The notes: generated by a model not told the origin, from the sequence alone. A stretch of 64,000 nucleotides of DNA from Algoriphagus terrigena DSM 22685 (GCF_000429445.1 NZ_AUBW01000024.1:1-64000), one strand, 5' to 3'; shown: positions 26,085 through 35,660, counted from the stretch's first letter. Made by a program: numbers and translations.

Positions 26085-26792
26085 ATGGAACAGGCTCCGG
26101 AATTCGAGCTTTTTGATTTGAAACGCTTACTGATCGGCGGCGAAATCCCGTATTCTTTTTTGCTGGAAGTGCTGCTGCGATCGGCGGTCATGTTTTTGAT
26201 GGTGCTGATCATCCTCCGGATTTCCGGCAAACGAGGCATCAAACAACTGTCAGTCTTTGAACTTGCCATCTTTATCTCTTTGGGATCGGCGGTGGGCGAC
26301 CCGATGTTTTATCAGGAGGTCGGTTTACTTCCAGCCACTGTGGTGCTTATCGTGGTAATCAGCCTATACAAAGGCATCACCTTTCTCACAGGAAGATTTG
26401 AAAAAATAGAGGAGTACGTAGAAGGCAAGCCTGTCAAACTGGTCGAAGACGGCAAAATAATCTACGAAGCGTTTCGAAAAGAGGCTTTGGGCTATGATGA
26501 GTTGTTTGCACAGCTACGTCAGCACAGCGTGTCCCACCTCGGACAGGTAAGAGGCGCCTATTTGGAGACTTCTGGGGAGCTGAGCGTCTTCTATTTTCCC
26601 GATGACCAAGTCATTCCCGGCCTGCCTATTTTACCAAGGGTCTATGATTACCCGGCGACGGAGTTTTACCAAGACAAAGATTACGCCTGTACACATTGCG
26701 GACATACGCAGAATCCCGTGAAAGAAGACACGTGCGCTGTATGTGAAGAAAAGGAATGGCTGGAAACGGATCAGGCGGTGAGAGTGCATTAG
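26085..26792 (+). CDS. DUF421 (YetF-like) membrane protein with C-terminal zinc ribbon
   Basis: This 235-residue protein has three TM helices (about 20-100) and a DUF421/YetF domain (ISGKRGIKQLSVFELAIFIS, then EALGYDELFAQLRQHSV). The last 35 residues form an apparent zinc ribbon with two CxxC pairs (C202/C205 and C217/C220), an addition I do not recall from typical YetF proteins, which end near residue 200-230. The function of the family is unclear, with sporulation and stress links in Bacillus. It is 29 bp upstream of the M23 gene and probably co-transcribed. Confidence 0.85.
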   Translation: MEQAPEFELFDLKRLLIGGEIPYSFLLEVLLRSAVMFLMVLIILRISGKRGIKQLSVFELAIFISLGSAVGDPMFYQEVGLLPATVVLIVVISLYKGITFLTGRFEKIEEYVEGKPVKLVEDGKIIYEAFRKEALGYDELFAQLRQHSVSHLGQVRGAYLETSGELSVFYFPDDQVIPGLPILPRVYDYPATEFYQDKDYACTHCGHTQNPVKEDTCAVCEEKEWLETDQAVRVH

Positions 26793-26821
26793 TTCCACCC
26801 AAAACGAAAGAAACGTCCTCC

Positions 26822-28126
26822 ATGAAAAACTTCAATTCTATAGGTATAACGGCTCTTTTGCTTTGCATCCTCCTCGCCTCCTGCAACAACCAATCGCTGC
26901 GGATCTTCAAATCAAGCTCCGCTCGAACCCAATATTTGCACACACTCAAAACCTCCGGAATTGCCGACACCAAGATCGGTACAGAATGGCAAAACAGCGC
27001 CTCAAAAGCCGTCTTAAACGCTGCTGTATTAGAAATCCCCGTCGCGATCCAGGGGAATTTTTTGGCAAAAAGTATCGAGGCCAACGCTTGGAAGATCCAA
27101 CTCGATCAGGGTGCTTCTGTCAACATTTGGGTAGATTGGCAGGCGCGGGACAGCAGCGAACTGATCGTCGACCTACTGGCCGGGCCAGATTGGAAGGAGC
27201 TCGAGTCCTTTGCTGCGCGGGAAGACTCTGTGACCTTTGAAGCGGATAAGGCAGGTAACTACATCCTGCGAATTCAGCCCGAATTGCTCGGAGAGGGGAA
27301 TTTTCAAGTTCGGGTCCAGGGAACGGCTACCTATGCAGTGTTTCCGGTTCAGGGCAGAAACAGCCGCGCAATCCAGAGTATATGGGGCGATGTCCGTGAT
27401 GGCGGGCGGCGGTCGCATGAAGGCGTGGACATTTTCGCTCCCCGTGGCACCCCTGTGTTGGCTCCGGTAGCGGGCGTGGTCACCTCAGTCAGGGACCAAG
27501 GACTTGGGGGAAAACAGGTTTGGGTGCGCGACGGTGAACGCAATTGGCATCTCTACTTTGCACATCTGGACAGCCAGCTCGTCAGCAGCCTCCAACGTGT
27601 AGCACCCGGGGATACCCTAGGGCTGGTCGGCAATACGGGCAACGCGAGAACTACCGCTCCACATCTGCATTTCGGCATCTATCAAAACGGCGCAATCAAT
27701 CCTTTTCCCGCAATCGAAAACGATTTTGACACTGCCCCTGAGCTTACTCCGCGGGAACTAGACCGGGTCATGACAGTGACGGCACCCAAAGCTAATCTCA
27801 GAGGCGCACCGTCCACCCGCGCTGACGTTGTCACGCAGCTCACTGACCAGACACCTGTTTTCATACTTGCCGCTACCCGCGACTGGTATCAAATCCACAC
27901 TGCTGACGGACTGAGAGGATTTCTTTCGATGAGTCTAGTGGGTGAGGCTGACTCCGCTTCGCTGCCAAAGTCAGAGGCGGTTGCGCTAACGAATCTCGAT
28001 CCACTGACTCAGGATGCATTGCTCGTTCAGTTGGATGAATTTGTCAAGATTGGATCAATCCGCGGCTATGACCTGATCCGGGACGCGGACGAAAATATCC
28101 TTTACCTTCCCACGGAGGGCAACTAA
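26822..28126 (+). CDS. M23-family metallopeptidase lipoprotein with SH3b domain
   Basis: From ATG 26822 the protein has 434 residues. A signal peptide ends in a lipobox (LLASCN). A beta-rich region follows (about 60-165). The LytM/M23 domain (about 185-290) has zinc ligands in RRSHEGVDIFAPRG and HLHFGIYQ. An SH3b domain (about 310-375, ANLRGAPSTRADVVTQL) probably binds the wall. It probably cuts peptidoglycan cross-bridges in the periplasm or regulates an amidase. A longer start at 26756 would overlap the previous gene by 37 bp and lacks a signal at its beginning. Confidence 0.9.
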   Translation: MKNFNSIGITALLLCILLASCNNQSLRIFKSSSARTQYLHTLKTSGIADTKIGTEWQNSASKAVLNAAVLEIPVAIQGNFLAKSIEANAWKIQLDQGASVNIWVDWQARDSSELIVDLLAGPDWKELESFAAREDSVTFEADKAGNYILRIQPELLGEGNFQVRVQGTATYAVFPVQGRNSRAIQSIWGDVRDGGRRSHEGVDIFAPRGTPVLAPVAGVVTSVRDQGLGGKQVWVRDGERNWHLYFAHLDSQLVSSLQRVAPGDTLGLVGNTGNARTTAPHLHFGIYQNGAINPFPAIENDFDTAPELTPRELDRVMTVTAPKANLRGAPSTRADVVTQLTDQTPVFILAATRDWYQIHTADGLRGFLSMSLVGEADSASLPKSEAVALTNLDPLTQDALLVQLDEFVKIGSIRGYDLIRDADENILYLPTEGN

Positions 28127-28333
28127 TTTGCTCCAGCATCCTACCCAAGATGGGTATTTCCATCCTCAGCAGCAAAACCCGAACGCGGGATCGATTCAGC
28201 TATTTTTCTAATATTCTCTCCAAAAAAAACACCCTCCGGGGTCCCAAACTGGTTTTGGATTCTCGCCCAGACAGGATCAACGACAAGGGCATTCCGATTG
28301 CTTTTCTTTTCAGGTAACCAAATCAAAGAAATC

Positions 28334-28627
28334 ATGGAAACGAATCAACCAAATAACCCCCGCGACATCAACAAAAAGTCCACTGAAGAACTCGTCCGTG
28401 AATCGCGGGTAACCAAAGAGGATCTGGAAGCGCTTGGGCCAAAAGACGACAACCTCCGGGATGACGGTGGCGACGATGAGCAACTTCTGGAGAGAACCAG
28501 ACGAGCCGATTTCTCGGGCGATGAACTGGATGTCCCCGGCAGCGAACTCGACGATGAGCAGGAACGCATTGGCGCAGAAGACGAAGAAAACAACTCGTAT
28601 AGCAACGCGGACGAGGAGGAGGATTAG
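28334..28627 (+). CDS. Small very acidic protein of unknown function
   Basis: From ATG 28334 the protein has 97 residues. It is extremely rich in D, E and N, has no hydrophobic segment, and contains tracts such as KSTEELVRESRVTKEDLEAL followed by D/E-rich linkers. It is predicted largely disordered, with one helix at the start. I do not recognise a named family. A GC-rich terminator sits 77 bp after its stop. A stress-protective or chaperone-like role is possible but unsupported. Confidence 0.62.
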   Translation: METNQPNNPRDINKKSTEELVRESRVTKEDLEALGPKDDNLRDDGGDDEQLLERTRRADFSGDELDVPGSELDDEQERIGAEDEENNSYSNADEEED

Positions 28628-28703
28628 GAACCGAGACAAGGCGGCAGGTCATTCCGAGTAGATATGCGCCTTGCAAACGACAGATTGAACTGACGTCAAA
28701 AAC

Positions 28704-28736
28704 AAAGAACCCCCGGGGAAATGCCGGGGGTTCTTT
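28704..28736. terminator. Bidirectional intrinsic terminator
   Basis: AAAGAACCCCCGG (28704-28716) and CCGGGGGTTCTTT (28724-28736) form a perfect 13-bp stem with loop GGAAATG. A/T-rich flanks on both sides serve the acidic-protein gene on the plus strand and the 74-codon gene on the minus strand. Confidence 0.9.
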
Positions 28737-28758
28737 GTTTTGCAAGCGATATAGTTGC

Positions 28759-28983
28759 CTACAAAATATCCTCGCGAAAACTGCTCGCGCGTAGCTTACT
28801 GCCGCTCCTCAATACCAAATATCCTCCAGCGACCCCCAGCGCCACTCTGAGCGCCACGTTGTTTTTTAGCACGGCCAGTGACAAGACATACGAACCGGCC
28901 ATTAAGGACGTAATACCTTCTGCAAAATGGGTGATTCGGGCCAACCCATGCGCAACTTCATGTTTATCAATATCATGTTTCAT
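28759..28983 (-). CDS. Small membrane protein of unknown function
   Basis: This 74-residue protein begins MKHDIDKHEVAHGLARI, then has two weakly hydrophobic segments (about 18-38 and 45-60, ALRVALGVAGGYLVLRSG) joined by LKNN. The C-terminus is polar. Two short TM helices resemble small YgaP/DUF2892-type proteins, but I am not confident of the family. It has its own terminator and no partner. Confidence 0.6.
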   Translation of the reverse strand: MKHDIDKHEVAHGLARITHFAEGITSLMAGSYVLSLAVLKNNVALRVALGVAGGYLVLRSGSKLRASSFREDIL

Positions 28984-29116
28984 AGCTTATTTGTTTTAAG
29001 TCAGTATTCCAATGAATGTCAATCCCGCGGGATGTTAAAAACACCTCCGGGAATTTTGGTCCCCAGAGGCATTTGGTCACTAAGGTGGTGGTAGTGATGG
29101 TTCGAGTTCGAGGTTC

Positions 29117-29980
29117 TTAAAACCAGCTTCTTTCCTGCACTCTGTTTTCTTCTTCCATGTCGGTGACTTTGGCCAAAAAGTCCTTCAGATGTTGGTTGAA
29201 TATCTCTGGCTGCTCCAAGTTGGAGACGTGGCCAGCCTTGTCAATCACCCGAAAGTATGAGTTCTCCGTGGCCCGATGCATAAATTCTGACTGCGCCAGC
29301 GGAGTCACCTGATCTTCCCTACCACAGATGATCAAGGTCGGCACCGGGATATCGGACAGGCTCGAGCAGGTTTCGGTACGGGCGGAAAGTGCCCTCAGCC
29401 CTTCTGCTATGATATGGGTGGAGTTGGCATCCACGACTTTTTTCAGCTCCTCAACCACTTCCTTCTTCTGCGTCAAGGAATCTTCGTAGAAGACTTTTCT
29501 GATGAATTTCTCATTGAACTTCGCCGGCCCATTTTCTTCGATGTCATTGATCTCAAGCAATCTTCCCTCCTTCACATCTTTGGGATCGCTGATGCATTGC
29601 GTATCACACAGAATCAGCGCTTCCACGAGTTCGGGGTATTTTTTCTGGAAATTAAGTGCAATGTATCCGCCCATCGACAGCCCGCAGATGATCGCCTTCT
29701 TGATGCCGAGCGCGTTCATGAAACGGGCCAAGTCGATCGAAAACAAGTCAATACTGAATGAAGTGACCTCATCTCTTGATTTGCCAAATCCCCGGATATC
29801 GCAGGCGATTACCCGGTATGAGGGCGCTAAGGCTTCGAGCTGCTCCTGCCACATGGACTTGTCAAAGGGAAAGCCGTGCAAAAAGATAATCGGCAGATCG
29901 CCCTCGCCCAGATCGTCATAGGATAGATTGAAGTAATTGATAGGGATAGACAGGTCACGCCCTTGGGTTACAGTTTTCAT
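29117..29980 (-). CDS. Alpha/beta hydrolase
   Basis: This 287-residue protein has the full fold: oxyanion strand IIFLHGFPFDKSMW, nucleophile elbow GLSMGG (Ser about 109), acid in ICGREDQVTP and His in DKAGHVSNLEQPE. The pattern is close to the 3-oxoadipate enol-lactonase and BioH-like esterase groups. The reaction is probably hydrolysis of an ester or lactone; the substrate is unknown. It is a single gene on the minus strand. Confidence 0.9.
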   Translation of the reverse strand: MKTVTQGRDLSIPINYFNLSYDDLGEGDLPIIFLHGFPFDKSMWQEQLEALAPSYRVIACDIRGFGKSRDEVTSFSIDLFSIDLARFMNALGIKKAIICGLSMGGYIALNFQKKYPELVEALILCDTQCISDPKDVKEGRLLEINDIEENGPAKFNEKFIRKVFYEDSLTQKKEVVEELKKVVDANSTHIIAEGLRALSARTETCSSLSDIPVPTLIICGREDQVTPLAQSEFMHRATENSYFRVIDKAGHVSNLEQPEIFNQHLKDFLAKVTDMEEENRVQERSWF

Positions 29981-30508
29981 AGCTAATCGTTTTTATAGTT
30001 AGGTAGTAGTTAGTGTCCTTGGACGGTGTATGCCGGTTTTCGCCGAATTGCTGACAAAAGCACTCCATGATTTGAAAGTCATTGCATCGATGATTTGGCA
30101 GTCTTTCCCTTAGGAGTCATTCAATTGCAGAAACTAAGCCATCGTAGGCCAGCCGCAGTCCATAAAAACCAGCTTTTCATCATCCTCTATGGAAAAGTTT
30201 GGGCTGAGTGTATTATCCACAAATCCGCCTTCGACGGACGTCATTTCAGAAAAACGCCAAATCAGAGTTTTCTAGGACATTTCGACTCCGAACAACGGGA
30301 CACGCCTCAAAAAAAAATACCTATTTCGACTCGCGTGGGAGAAAAACCCGAGCTCGGATCCGCACTTTTTAATCCAAGTTACTTTCATGTTTGTGGTGAA
30401 AAGCCCGGCCATTCATACTTCTCACTTGTCGATGCTGTGGAAAAAACAACCCAATTTGGCCAATTATTCTCCCCACTTTTTCTTTCCATTCTCTTCCCAG
30501 AGCCCAAA
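29981..30508. other. Intergenic region without a gene
   Basis: About 530 bp lie between two genes transcribed leftward. Near the left end are the hydrolase promoter and leader; the rest precedes the porin stop. The long plus-strand open frame (30095-31195) that crosses into the porin gene is a shadow of the porin frame. I see no RNA gene or terminator I trust. Confidence 0.45.
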
Positions 30509-31705
30509 TCAAAAATTCAACTGCGCTTGTATCCGCAACAGACTTCCCTCCTGCCTGTTGTGTTGCAACTGGAAATCCTCGTAGCGGCGATTCGAAAACG
30601 TGTACATCGCCACCAGCTCAAAAGCCTTGATGGGCTGCCATTCCACACCAAGCTCCAGCTCTTTCACGGTGTAGCTGCGTGCATCCAACTCATGTTTTTT
30701 GCCTCCGTCATAATACTGCAGACGGGAAAACGGAATGAAATCCCCGGCGATGTAGGAGAATGTCACATAGCCGCCGTTCAGATTTTGCACCTCGATTTTC
30801 TGGGTTTCATGACTAAACTCCGGCCCTTGCCCCACCATGTATTCTGCCTGAATCCCGAAAGGTTTGGGATAGAGCACAAACGACACCGCCGCACGCTGAT
30901 CCAAGTATTCATGTCCCAAATCCGAGGCGAGTTCAGGGCTGATTTTATCCACGACATACTTGCCGCGATAGGCCTGGACGCCCGGCTCGATCACCTGACT
31001 GCCCACCGCTATTGGCAGCGAAAACCGCGTCACCACGTGGAATTCACCGTTTTTATCCGGATGATTGGCCGTCTGCCCGTTGTAAAAACCCAATGCAAAG
31101 ACCCCAAAATCGCCGGAGTGCTTCATCCCGTCCCGCTTGAGCTCGTTCATGAGGTTTCGTTTTTCCTTGTTTGCCCAATAGAAAAACACGCCTAAGTCCC
31201 GCTCATCTTTCAGGCCACTATTCAATGCATCGTCCCGGTCCAGCGGTAGACGCTGGCTGCTGGACTGCAGATTTTCATAACCAAAAGGCACCTTGCTTTG
31301 TCCGATTCTCAGGCGAAATTCATTGTCCCGATCCAACCCCAGGTCAAAGTATGCATCCTTCAAGCGGCCCACGTGATGCGACTCCCCTACCGACTTTGAG
31401 AAATCCGGCTGGAAATAGAAAAACACGCGTGGATGAATCTGCCCATAGATCTTGAAGCGAAGCCGTCTCAGCGAAAGTGAATTCTCCTCACCTCCCCAAG
31501 ACTCATCGCATTGCGCACATCCTAGATTTGGATTGGTCTGAAGGAGACCGTTGTAGCGAACCTGCATGTACCCGCCAAGATGGATCTTGTCAAACCAGCC
31601 CTTGGAGGGCTTTTCTTCGGGTTTTTGGTCCTGTTGCGCTTGCGTAAAAGAGACGGAAAACAACAGCAGCAATACGAGTAGTCTTAGGCTTTTGAGAGTA
31701 TTCAT
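30509..31705 (-). CDS. Porin of the phosphate-selective (OprO/OprP-like) family
   Basis: This 398-residue protein has a signal peptide ending SFTQAQ and a mature barrel of alternating strands. The pattern GGYMQVRYNGLLQ, RLRFKIYGQIHPRVFFYFQPDFS, AYFDLGLD and a terminal aromatic (LRIQAQLNF) are those of OprO/P-type porins. It should form a channel in the outer membrane for anions such as phosphate or pyrophosphate, but the ion is not predictable here. It lies 40 bp downstream of the PepSY-like gene and may be co-transcribed. Confidence 0.88.
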   Translation of the reverse strand: MNTLKSLRLLVLLLLFSVSFTQAQQDQKPEEKPSKGWFDKIHLGGYMQVRYNGLLQTNPNLGCAQCDESWGGEENSLSLRRLRFKIYGQIHPRVFFYFQPDFSKSVGESHHVGRLKDAYFDLGLDRDNEFRLRIGQSKVPFGYENLQSSSQRLPLDRDDALNSGLKDERDLGVFFYWANKEKRNLMNELKRDGMKHSGDFGVFALGFYNGQTANHPDKNGEFHVVTRFSLPIAVGSQVIEPGVQAYRGKYVVDKISPELASDLGHEYLDQRAAVSFVLYPKPFGIQAEYMVGQGPEFSHETQKIEVQNLNGGYVTFSYIAGDFIPFSRLQYYDGGKKHELDARSYTVKELELGVEWQPIKAFELVAMYTFSNRRYEDFQLQHNRQEGSLLRIQAQLNF

Positions 31706-31745
31706 CGGAATCGAGGTGAAGATGGAGAAAAGAGCTTGGCAGAAA

Positions 31746-32192
31746 TCAGTCTCTGGTTTTGTGAAGGACTTCCCCTGTGTCGGAGAGAATCACCTTCCAT
31801 TCTTCCGAGAAGTTTTCCAGATCGACTGCGTAGCTGACTTGGCTTCCCTGGGTGATTTTCTCGATCCCGTCGATTCTAAGACCGGGGAAGTCTGTGCTTA
31901 TCTTAGCTGTCACAGCTTTGGGAAGGTCTCCTTTGCTGATCTCCTCCTCGTGTCGGAGCTTGTTGCCAGCGGCATCGTACCAGACCTCGTGATCGGTAGA
32001 CCAGCCAATTTCAAATTCTACCCGATAGTTTTGCCCGTCGATCTCCCACTCGATGTCGGAGGCTTTTGGGAATTCTTTGGAGAAACTGTTTGCTATCACC
32101 GAAGGCACTTGGCTCGGAAGAATATCCTGACCAAAGACAGCCGTTGCCGTGAGCAAAAGAGTTGTTGCGAAAGATGCGATGTACTTTTTCAT
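31746..32192 (-). CDS. PepSY-like (DUF2874) exported protein
   Basis: This 148-residue protein has a signal peptide (TATAVFGQ) followed by two PepSY-like repeats (about 25-80 and 85-145). Each has SxxFPxxxxVxW-type strands, for example FSKEFPKASDIEWEIDGQNY and ISTDFPGLRIDGIEKI. Such proteins sit next to two-component systems in many Bacteroidota and may bind or inhibit periplasmic partners. Here the histidine kinase gene is 362 bp upstream in the same direction, so it may be a regulated target. Confidence 0.85.
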   Translation of the reverse strand: MKKYIASFATTLLLTATAVFGQDILPSQVPSVIANSFSKEFPKASDIEWEIDGQNYRVEFEIGWSTDHEVWYDAAGNKLRHEEEISKGDLPKAVTAKISTDFPGLRIDGIEKITQGSQVSYAVDLENFSEEWKVILSDTGEVLHKTRD

Positions 32193-32553
32193 AGAGATCT
32201 GGTTTTATAAGATTTGTCTCAAAGAAAAAGGGGGAATCTGGAAACAATTGGGAATCGGCAGGACCGTGAAATTTATTTTCATACTGTCCGTGGAAAAAGA
32301 AAAATTGGTTATTCAACTCATCCAATCGTCGGATGGCTCTAAATATCTACCAATGTGGGATTTGATTTCAAGGCAACAAAAATACGTCAGCCCGAACCTG
32401 CTTCAGAGGTCAGCAGCCGTCATTTATCTTTGTAAATCAAAAATTTTCCGAATCGTAATTGCTGATCGCTGCGATCTGCTCAACACAAACTACTCATCAG
32501 CAATTTGACGACTATTCTTTCGGAGAAAAAACAATAACCCAGTTCTTGATTTC
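32193..32553. other. Intergenic region between the PepSY and kinase genes
   Basis: About 360 bp. It should contain the promoter of the PepSY-like gene and the end of the kinase transcript. I find no clear terminator hairpin and no convincing ORF; the plus-strand frame at 32149-32508 starts inside the PepSY gene and has no family features. Confidence 0.4.
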
Positions 32554-33822
32554 TCAATACTGAAAATTCACCTTAAAACAATGCTGCCCGTCAAATCTGT
32601 ACAGGATCTCAAACCCGTAAAGCTTGCAGATCGCCTGCACGATCGCCAGCCCGAGGCCTGTGCTGGAATTGTCGGTTGTTTCTTTTTGGAACCGGTCAAA
32701 AATCCGCGAAGCATCCAGGGCCTTGTCCTTGCCGGTATTGCGGATCTGAATGGAGTTTTTGCCAACCTCCACCCAGACTTTCCCGCCGGGGATGTTGTGA
32801 AAAATAGCGTTCCGAAGCAGGTTGCTGACCAGGATGGAAGCCAAACTCTCATCCATCTGCAAACTGAGATCGGCAGATTTCTCCACCGAAATCTCCACGC
32901 CACGAAAACTGGCGAAATCCTCCAAATCAGCAATCGCCTGATCGATGACATGATTGATCGTGATCGATTTATTCTCAGAAAACTGTCTGTTTTCGATCTT
33001 GGTCAGCAGCAGAAGCGACTTGTTCAGCCGGGTCAGGCGCTGGATGGTCTGTAAAATCTGCCCTACCGTTTCGGCACTTTCCGATTGCAGACTTTCTCTT
33101 TCCAACAGCAGCTCAAGCTTCGCTGTGATGACCGCAAGTGGGGTCTGGAGCTCATGAGACGCATTTTCGGTAAACTTTTTCTGATTAGAATAGGTCTCAC
33201 GGGCATTTGAGATCAGCGAATTGACCGCGCTTTCCAGCTCCATGAACTCCTTGGTTTGGCTTTTGACCTCCAGTGCCGGACTCTCCTTGTCCAGACGAAA
33301 GGTTTTCAAATCTCCCAGCAGGGTATAAAACGGCTTCCAAAGTCGCTGAAGCACCACATTGTTGATCAACACGATGCTGACCACCAGGATCAAGTACAGC
33401 CAAATGATGGAGTACAGCAGGTCCTCGATCAGGTCATCCTCCTCCACGGTGGAGTTGAACACGGTCAACTGATAGTAGTCGCCGTCGTGTCTGAAGGCGG
33501 TCGTCAGCATGCGCACGGGCTCCAGATCGTTTTCGTTTTGCATGTAGAGCAGCGTATCCGTGAAGTAGTCCCGCATGGAAAGTGCCTCGTCCGGTGCAAT
33601 CTGATGAAGGGTATAGTTCCCCTCTTCGTAGTCGGTCTTTTGCAAGATCGTTGAGTCGTCTTCCGTTCGCTTGATGATCAGTTGCTTGTAGTTTTCCAAG
33701 CCGTCATCGATGCTGTCGTGGATCTCGTCGAGCATATTGAAGTAAAAAATCGCCGACCAGACCGTCACAATCAAGAAGATCGAGACAGAGAGGTATTTGA
33801 TGGACTGATTGAGGAGCTTCAC
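32554..33822 (-). CDS. Sensor histidine kinase
   Basis: This 422-residue protein has two TM helices (about 10-30 and 138-160) around a periplasmic sensor, then a linker. The HisKA H-box FTENASHELQTPLAV carries His at about 222. The HATPase_c N-box LVSNLLRNAIFHN and G-box STGLGLAIVQAI follow. It autophosphorylates and passes the phosphate to the regulator encoded just upstream. The two genes overlap by 4 bp. The sensor ligand is unknown; the porin and PepSY neighbours suggest an envelope or phosphate signal. Confidence 0.93.
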   Translation of the reverse strand: MKLLNQSIKYLSVSIFLIVTVWSAIFYFNMLDEIHDSIDDGLENYKQLIIKRTEDDSTILQKTDYEEGNYTLHQIAPDEALSMRDYFTDTLLYMQNENDLEPVRMLTTAFRHDGDYYQLTVFNSTVEEDDLIEDLLYSIIWLYLILVVSIVLINNVVLQRLWKPFYTLLGDLKTFRLDKESPALEVKSQTKEFMELESAVNSLISNARETYSNQKKFTENASHELQTPLAVITAKLELLLERESLQSESAETVGQILQTIQRLTRLNKSLLLLTKIENRQFSENKSITINHVIDQAIADLEDFASFRGVEISVEKSADLSLQMDESLASILVSNLLRNAIFHNIPGGKVWVEVGKNSIQIRNTGKDKALDASRIFDRFQKETTDNSSTGLGLAIVQAICKLYGFEILYRFDGQHCFKVNFQY

Positions 33823-34496
33823 AGTTCGGTCAGTTTATAGCCCACTCCGTAGATCGACTGGATTTCGATCTCGGCTTTTGACGATTGCAGTTTTTTGCGG
33901 AGGTTTTTGATCTGATAGTAGATGAAGTCAAAATTGTCCGCCTGGTCGATCGCATCGCCCCAGACGTGCTCGGCGAGGGCATTTTTGGTGATCAGGCGAT
34001 TCTTGTTGACCAGGAAATAGTTGAGAATATCAAACTCCTTCCGATTCAAGTCCAGCAACTCGCCGTCCACTTTAAACTCCCGCTCCGTGAGATCCAATGC
34101 GGTATTTCCGGTCAGGATCTGATTGGAGCCGTTTAGATTTTTTCTGCGAAAAACAGCCTTGATCCGGGCATTGAGCTCCGCGATGTGGAATGGCTTCGTC
34201 AGGTAGTCATCCGCACCCAGTCCCAGACCGATCAGCTTGTCATCCAGCGAATCTTTTGCGGAGATGATGATCACATTGCCCTCGACTTTGGTTTTCTTCA
34301 GCACTTCCAAGAGCTCCAAGCCACTTCCTCCGGGCAACATGACGTCCAGCAGGATGCAGTCGTATTCGTAGAGGGAGATCTTCTCCATCGCGGAGTCAAA
34401 TTCTGAGGCATGCTCCACCAGATAAAGTTCCTTTTCAAGACTCTTTTGGATTGCATCGGCCAGTTCGGCCTCATCTTCGATCAGCAGAATTTTCAT
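33819..34496 (-). CDS. OmpR-family response regulator
   Basis: From ATG 34496 the protein has 225 residues. The receiver domain (about 1-115) starts MKILLIEDEAELADAI, with the phospho-acceptor Asp in CILLDVMLPGGSG (about 51) and Lys in TKPFH. The OmpR-type winged-helix domain (about 135-223) has LTEREFKVDG and QSIYGVGYKL. It forms a classic pair with the kinase whose start overlaps its stop (ATGA). The preceding ATG at 34517 adds seven residues outside the family pattern. Confidence 0.94.
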   Translation of the reverse strand: MKILLIEDEAELADAIQKSLEKELYLVEHASEFDSAMEKISLYEYDCILLDVMLPGGSGLELLEVLKKTKVEGNVIIISAKDSLDDKLIGLGLGADDYLTKPFHIAELNARIKAVFRRKNLNGSNQILTGNTALDLTEREFKVDGELLDLNRKEFDILNYFLVNKNRLITKNALAEHVWGDAIDQADNFDFIYYQIKNLRKKLQSSKAEIEIQSIYGVGYKLTEL

Positions 34497-34725
34497 CAGC
34501 TCAAAAATAGGGAGCAAATCTGGAAAGAATTGGGAATCCGGAATTTTCGGAGCGGAACAAACCTCACTAAAAGGGCTTCAACGACGAATTCCCAGTGAGA
34601 ATTTGTGATCCTATTTGAGTTGGAACTCTCTTTTCACGCCTTGGACGTTGGTAGTCACAGGACCATCTTTGGATTCTGACCGATCTCTCTTACTTTTTTT
34701 GATGTCTATTCCCTAATTTAACCCC

Positions 34726-35532
34726 ATGCACCGACGTCCTTTTCTCCAAAAAATCAGCCTACTCGGCTCTTCAATCATGATCCTGCCTTTTATTTCCTAC
34801 GGGAAAATGGACTTCCCAAAAGCCACCCGTCTCAAGTTCATCACTGCCTCCGACGGACACTTTGGCCAGCCCGAGACTGATTTTGAGGGCTCCCATCGAC
34901 AGCTGCTCGAAGCCATCAACAAGGAGGAAAACGTCGATTTTGTGGTTTTCAACGGAGATCTGATCCACGACGAACCCAAGTGGATGCCCGAGGTGAAGAA
35001 GGTATATGACGCGCTAAAAGTACCCTACTACACCACCAGAGGCAATCATGACCGAGTTTCGGATGCAGTCTGGGAGCAGATCTGGGGGCGGCCGGACAAT
35101 TTTAGTTTGGTCAGCAAAGAACAGTATGGAGTGATATTGGCCAGCTCTTCCAATGAAGAAGGGAAATACCTATGCGTCGATGCAGGATTTCTGAATACCG
35201 AACTGGAAAAATTCAAAGACCTCTCCCATGTCTTCCTTTTTGTCCACATCTCCCAAAACGACTGGACACGGCACGGCATCCCCTGTCAGGAGATCTTGGA
35301 TCTGATCGCCAGCTATCCTAATGTAAAGGCCACTTTTCATGGGCACGACCACGACGTGGACGGGATCATGCTATATAAGAAAAAGCCCTTTCTCTGGTCA
35401 GGCCATTTTGGAGGCAGCTGGGGAAATCCTTTTCCAAGCTATCGGGTAGTCGAAGTCGGCGAAGACGGCAAGACCATCACCTACCTCAAGACGGTGAAAG
35501 ACGGAACGATCCTTAATGGGAACAATCTGTAA
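34726..35532 (+). CDS. Exported metallophosphoesterase (calcineurin-like)
   Basis: This 268-residue protein has a basic signal start (MHRRPFLQKI) followed by a short hydrophobic segment, so export is likely. The metal-binding motifs are in order: ASDGHF (D-x-H), VFNGDLIHD, TRGNHDR (GNHD), then FVHIS and FHGHDHD (GHxH). It hydrolyses a phosphomono- or phosphodiester in the periplasm. The substrate is unknown. It is followed after 128 bp by an aldo/keto reductase gene in the same direction. Confidence 0.85.
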   Translation: MHRRPFLQKISLLGSSIMILPFISYGKMDFPKATRLKFITASDGHFGQPETDFEGSHRQLLEAINKEENVDFVVFNGDLIHDEPKWMPEVKKVYDALKVPYYTTRGNHDRVSDAVWEQIWGRPDNFSLVSKEQYGVILASSSNEEGKYLCVDAGFLNTELEKFKDLSHVFLFVHISQNDWTRHGIPCQEILDLIASYPNVKATFHGHDHDVDGIMLYKKKPFLWSGHFGGSWGNPFPSYRVVEVGEDGKTITYLKTVKDGTILNGNNL

Positions 35533-35660
35533 AGTGAAACCAACTGGCTTTTTTCGCAGCTTTTCACACCCTTTCAATCGCTTACATCAGGACATAGACT
35601 TCTCAAAATTCTTTTATCTTGGCTTCTTAAGCTCAAAGACCCAATTTACCTACCTCACCT

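Noticed and set aside
30095-31195. Plus-strand open frame of 366 codons
   Set aside because: It lies mostly antisense to the porin gene, whose minus-strand frame has a signal peptide, barrel pattern and family motifs; the frame itself has none.
32581-33654. Long plus-strand frames opposite the histidine kinase
   Set aside because: They are antisense to a protein with all kinase boxes, so they are shadows.
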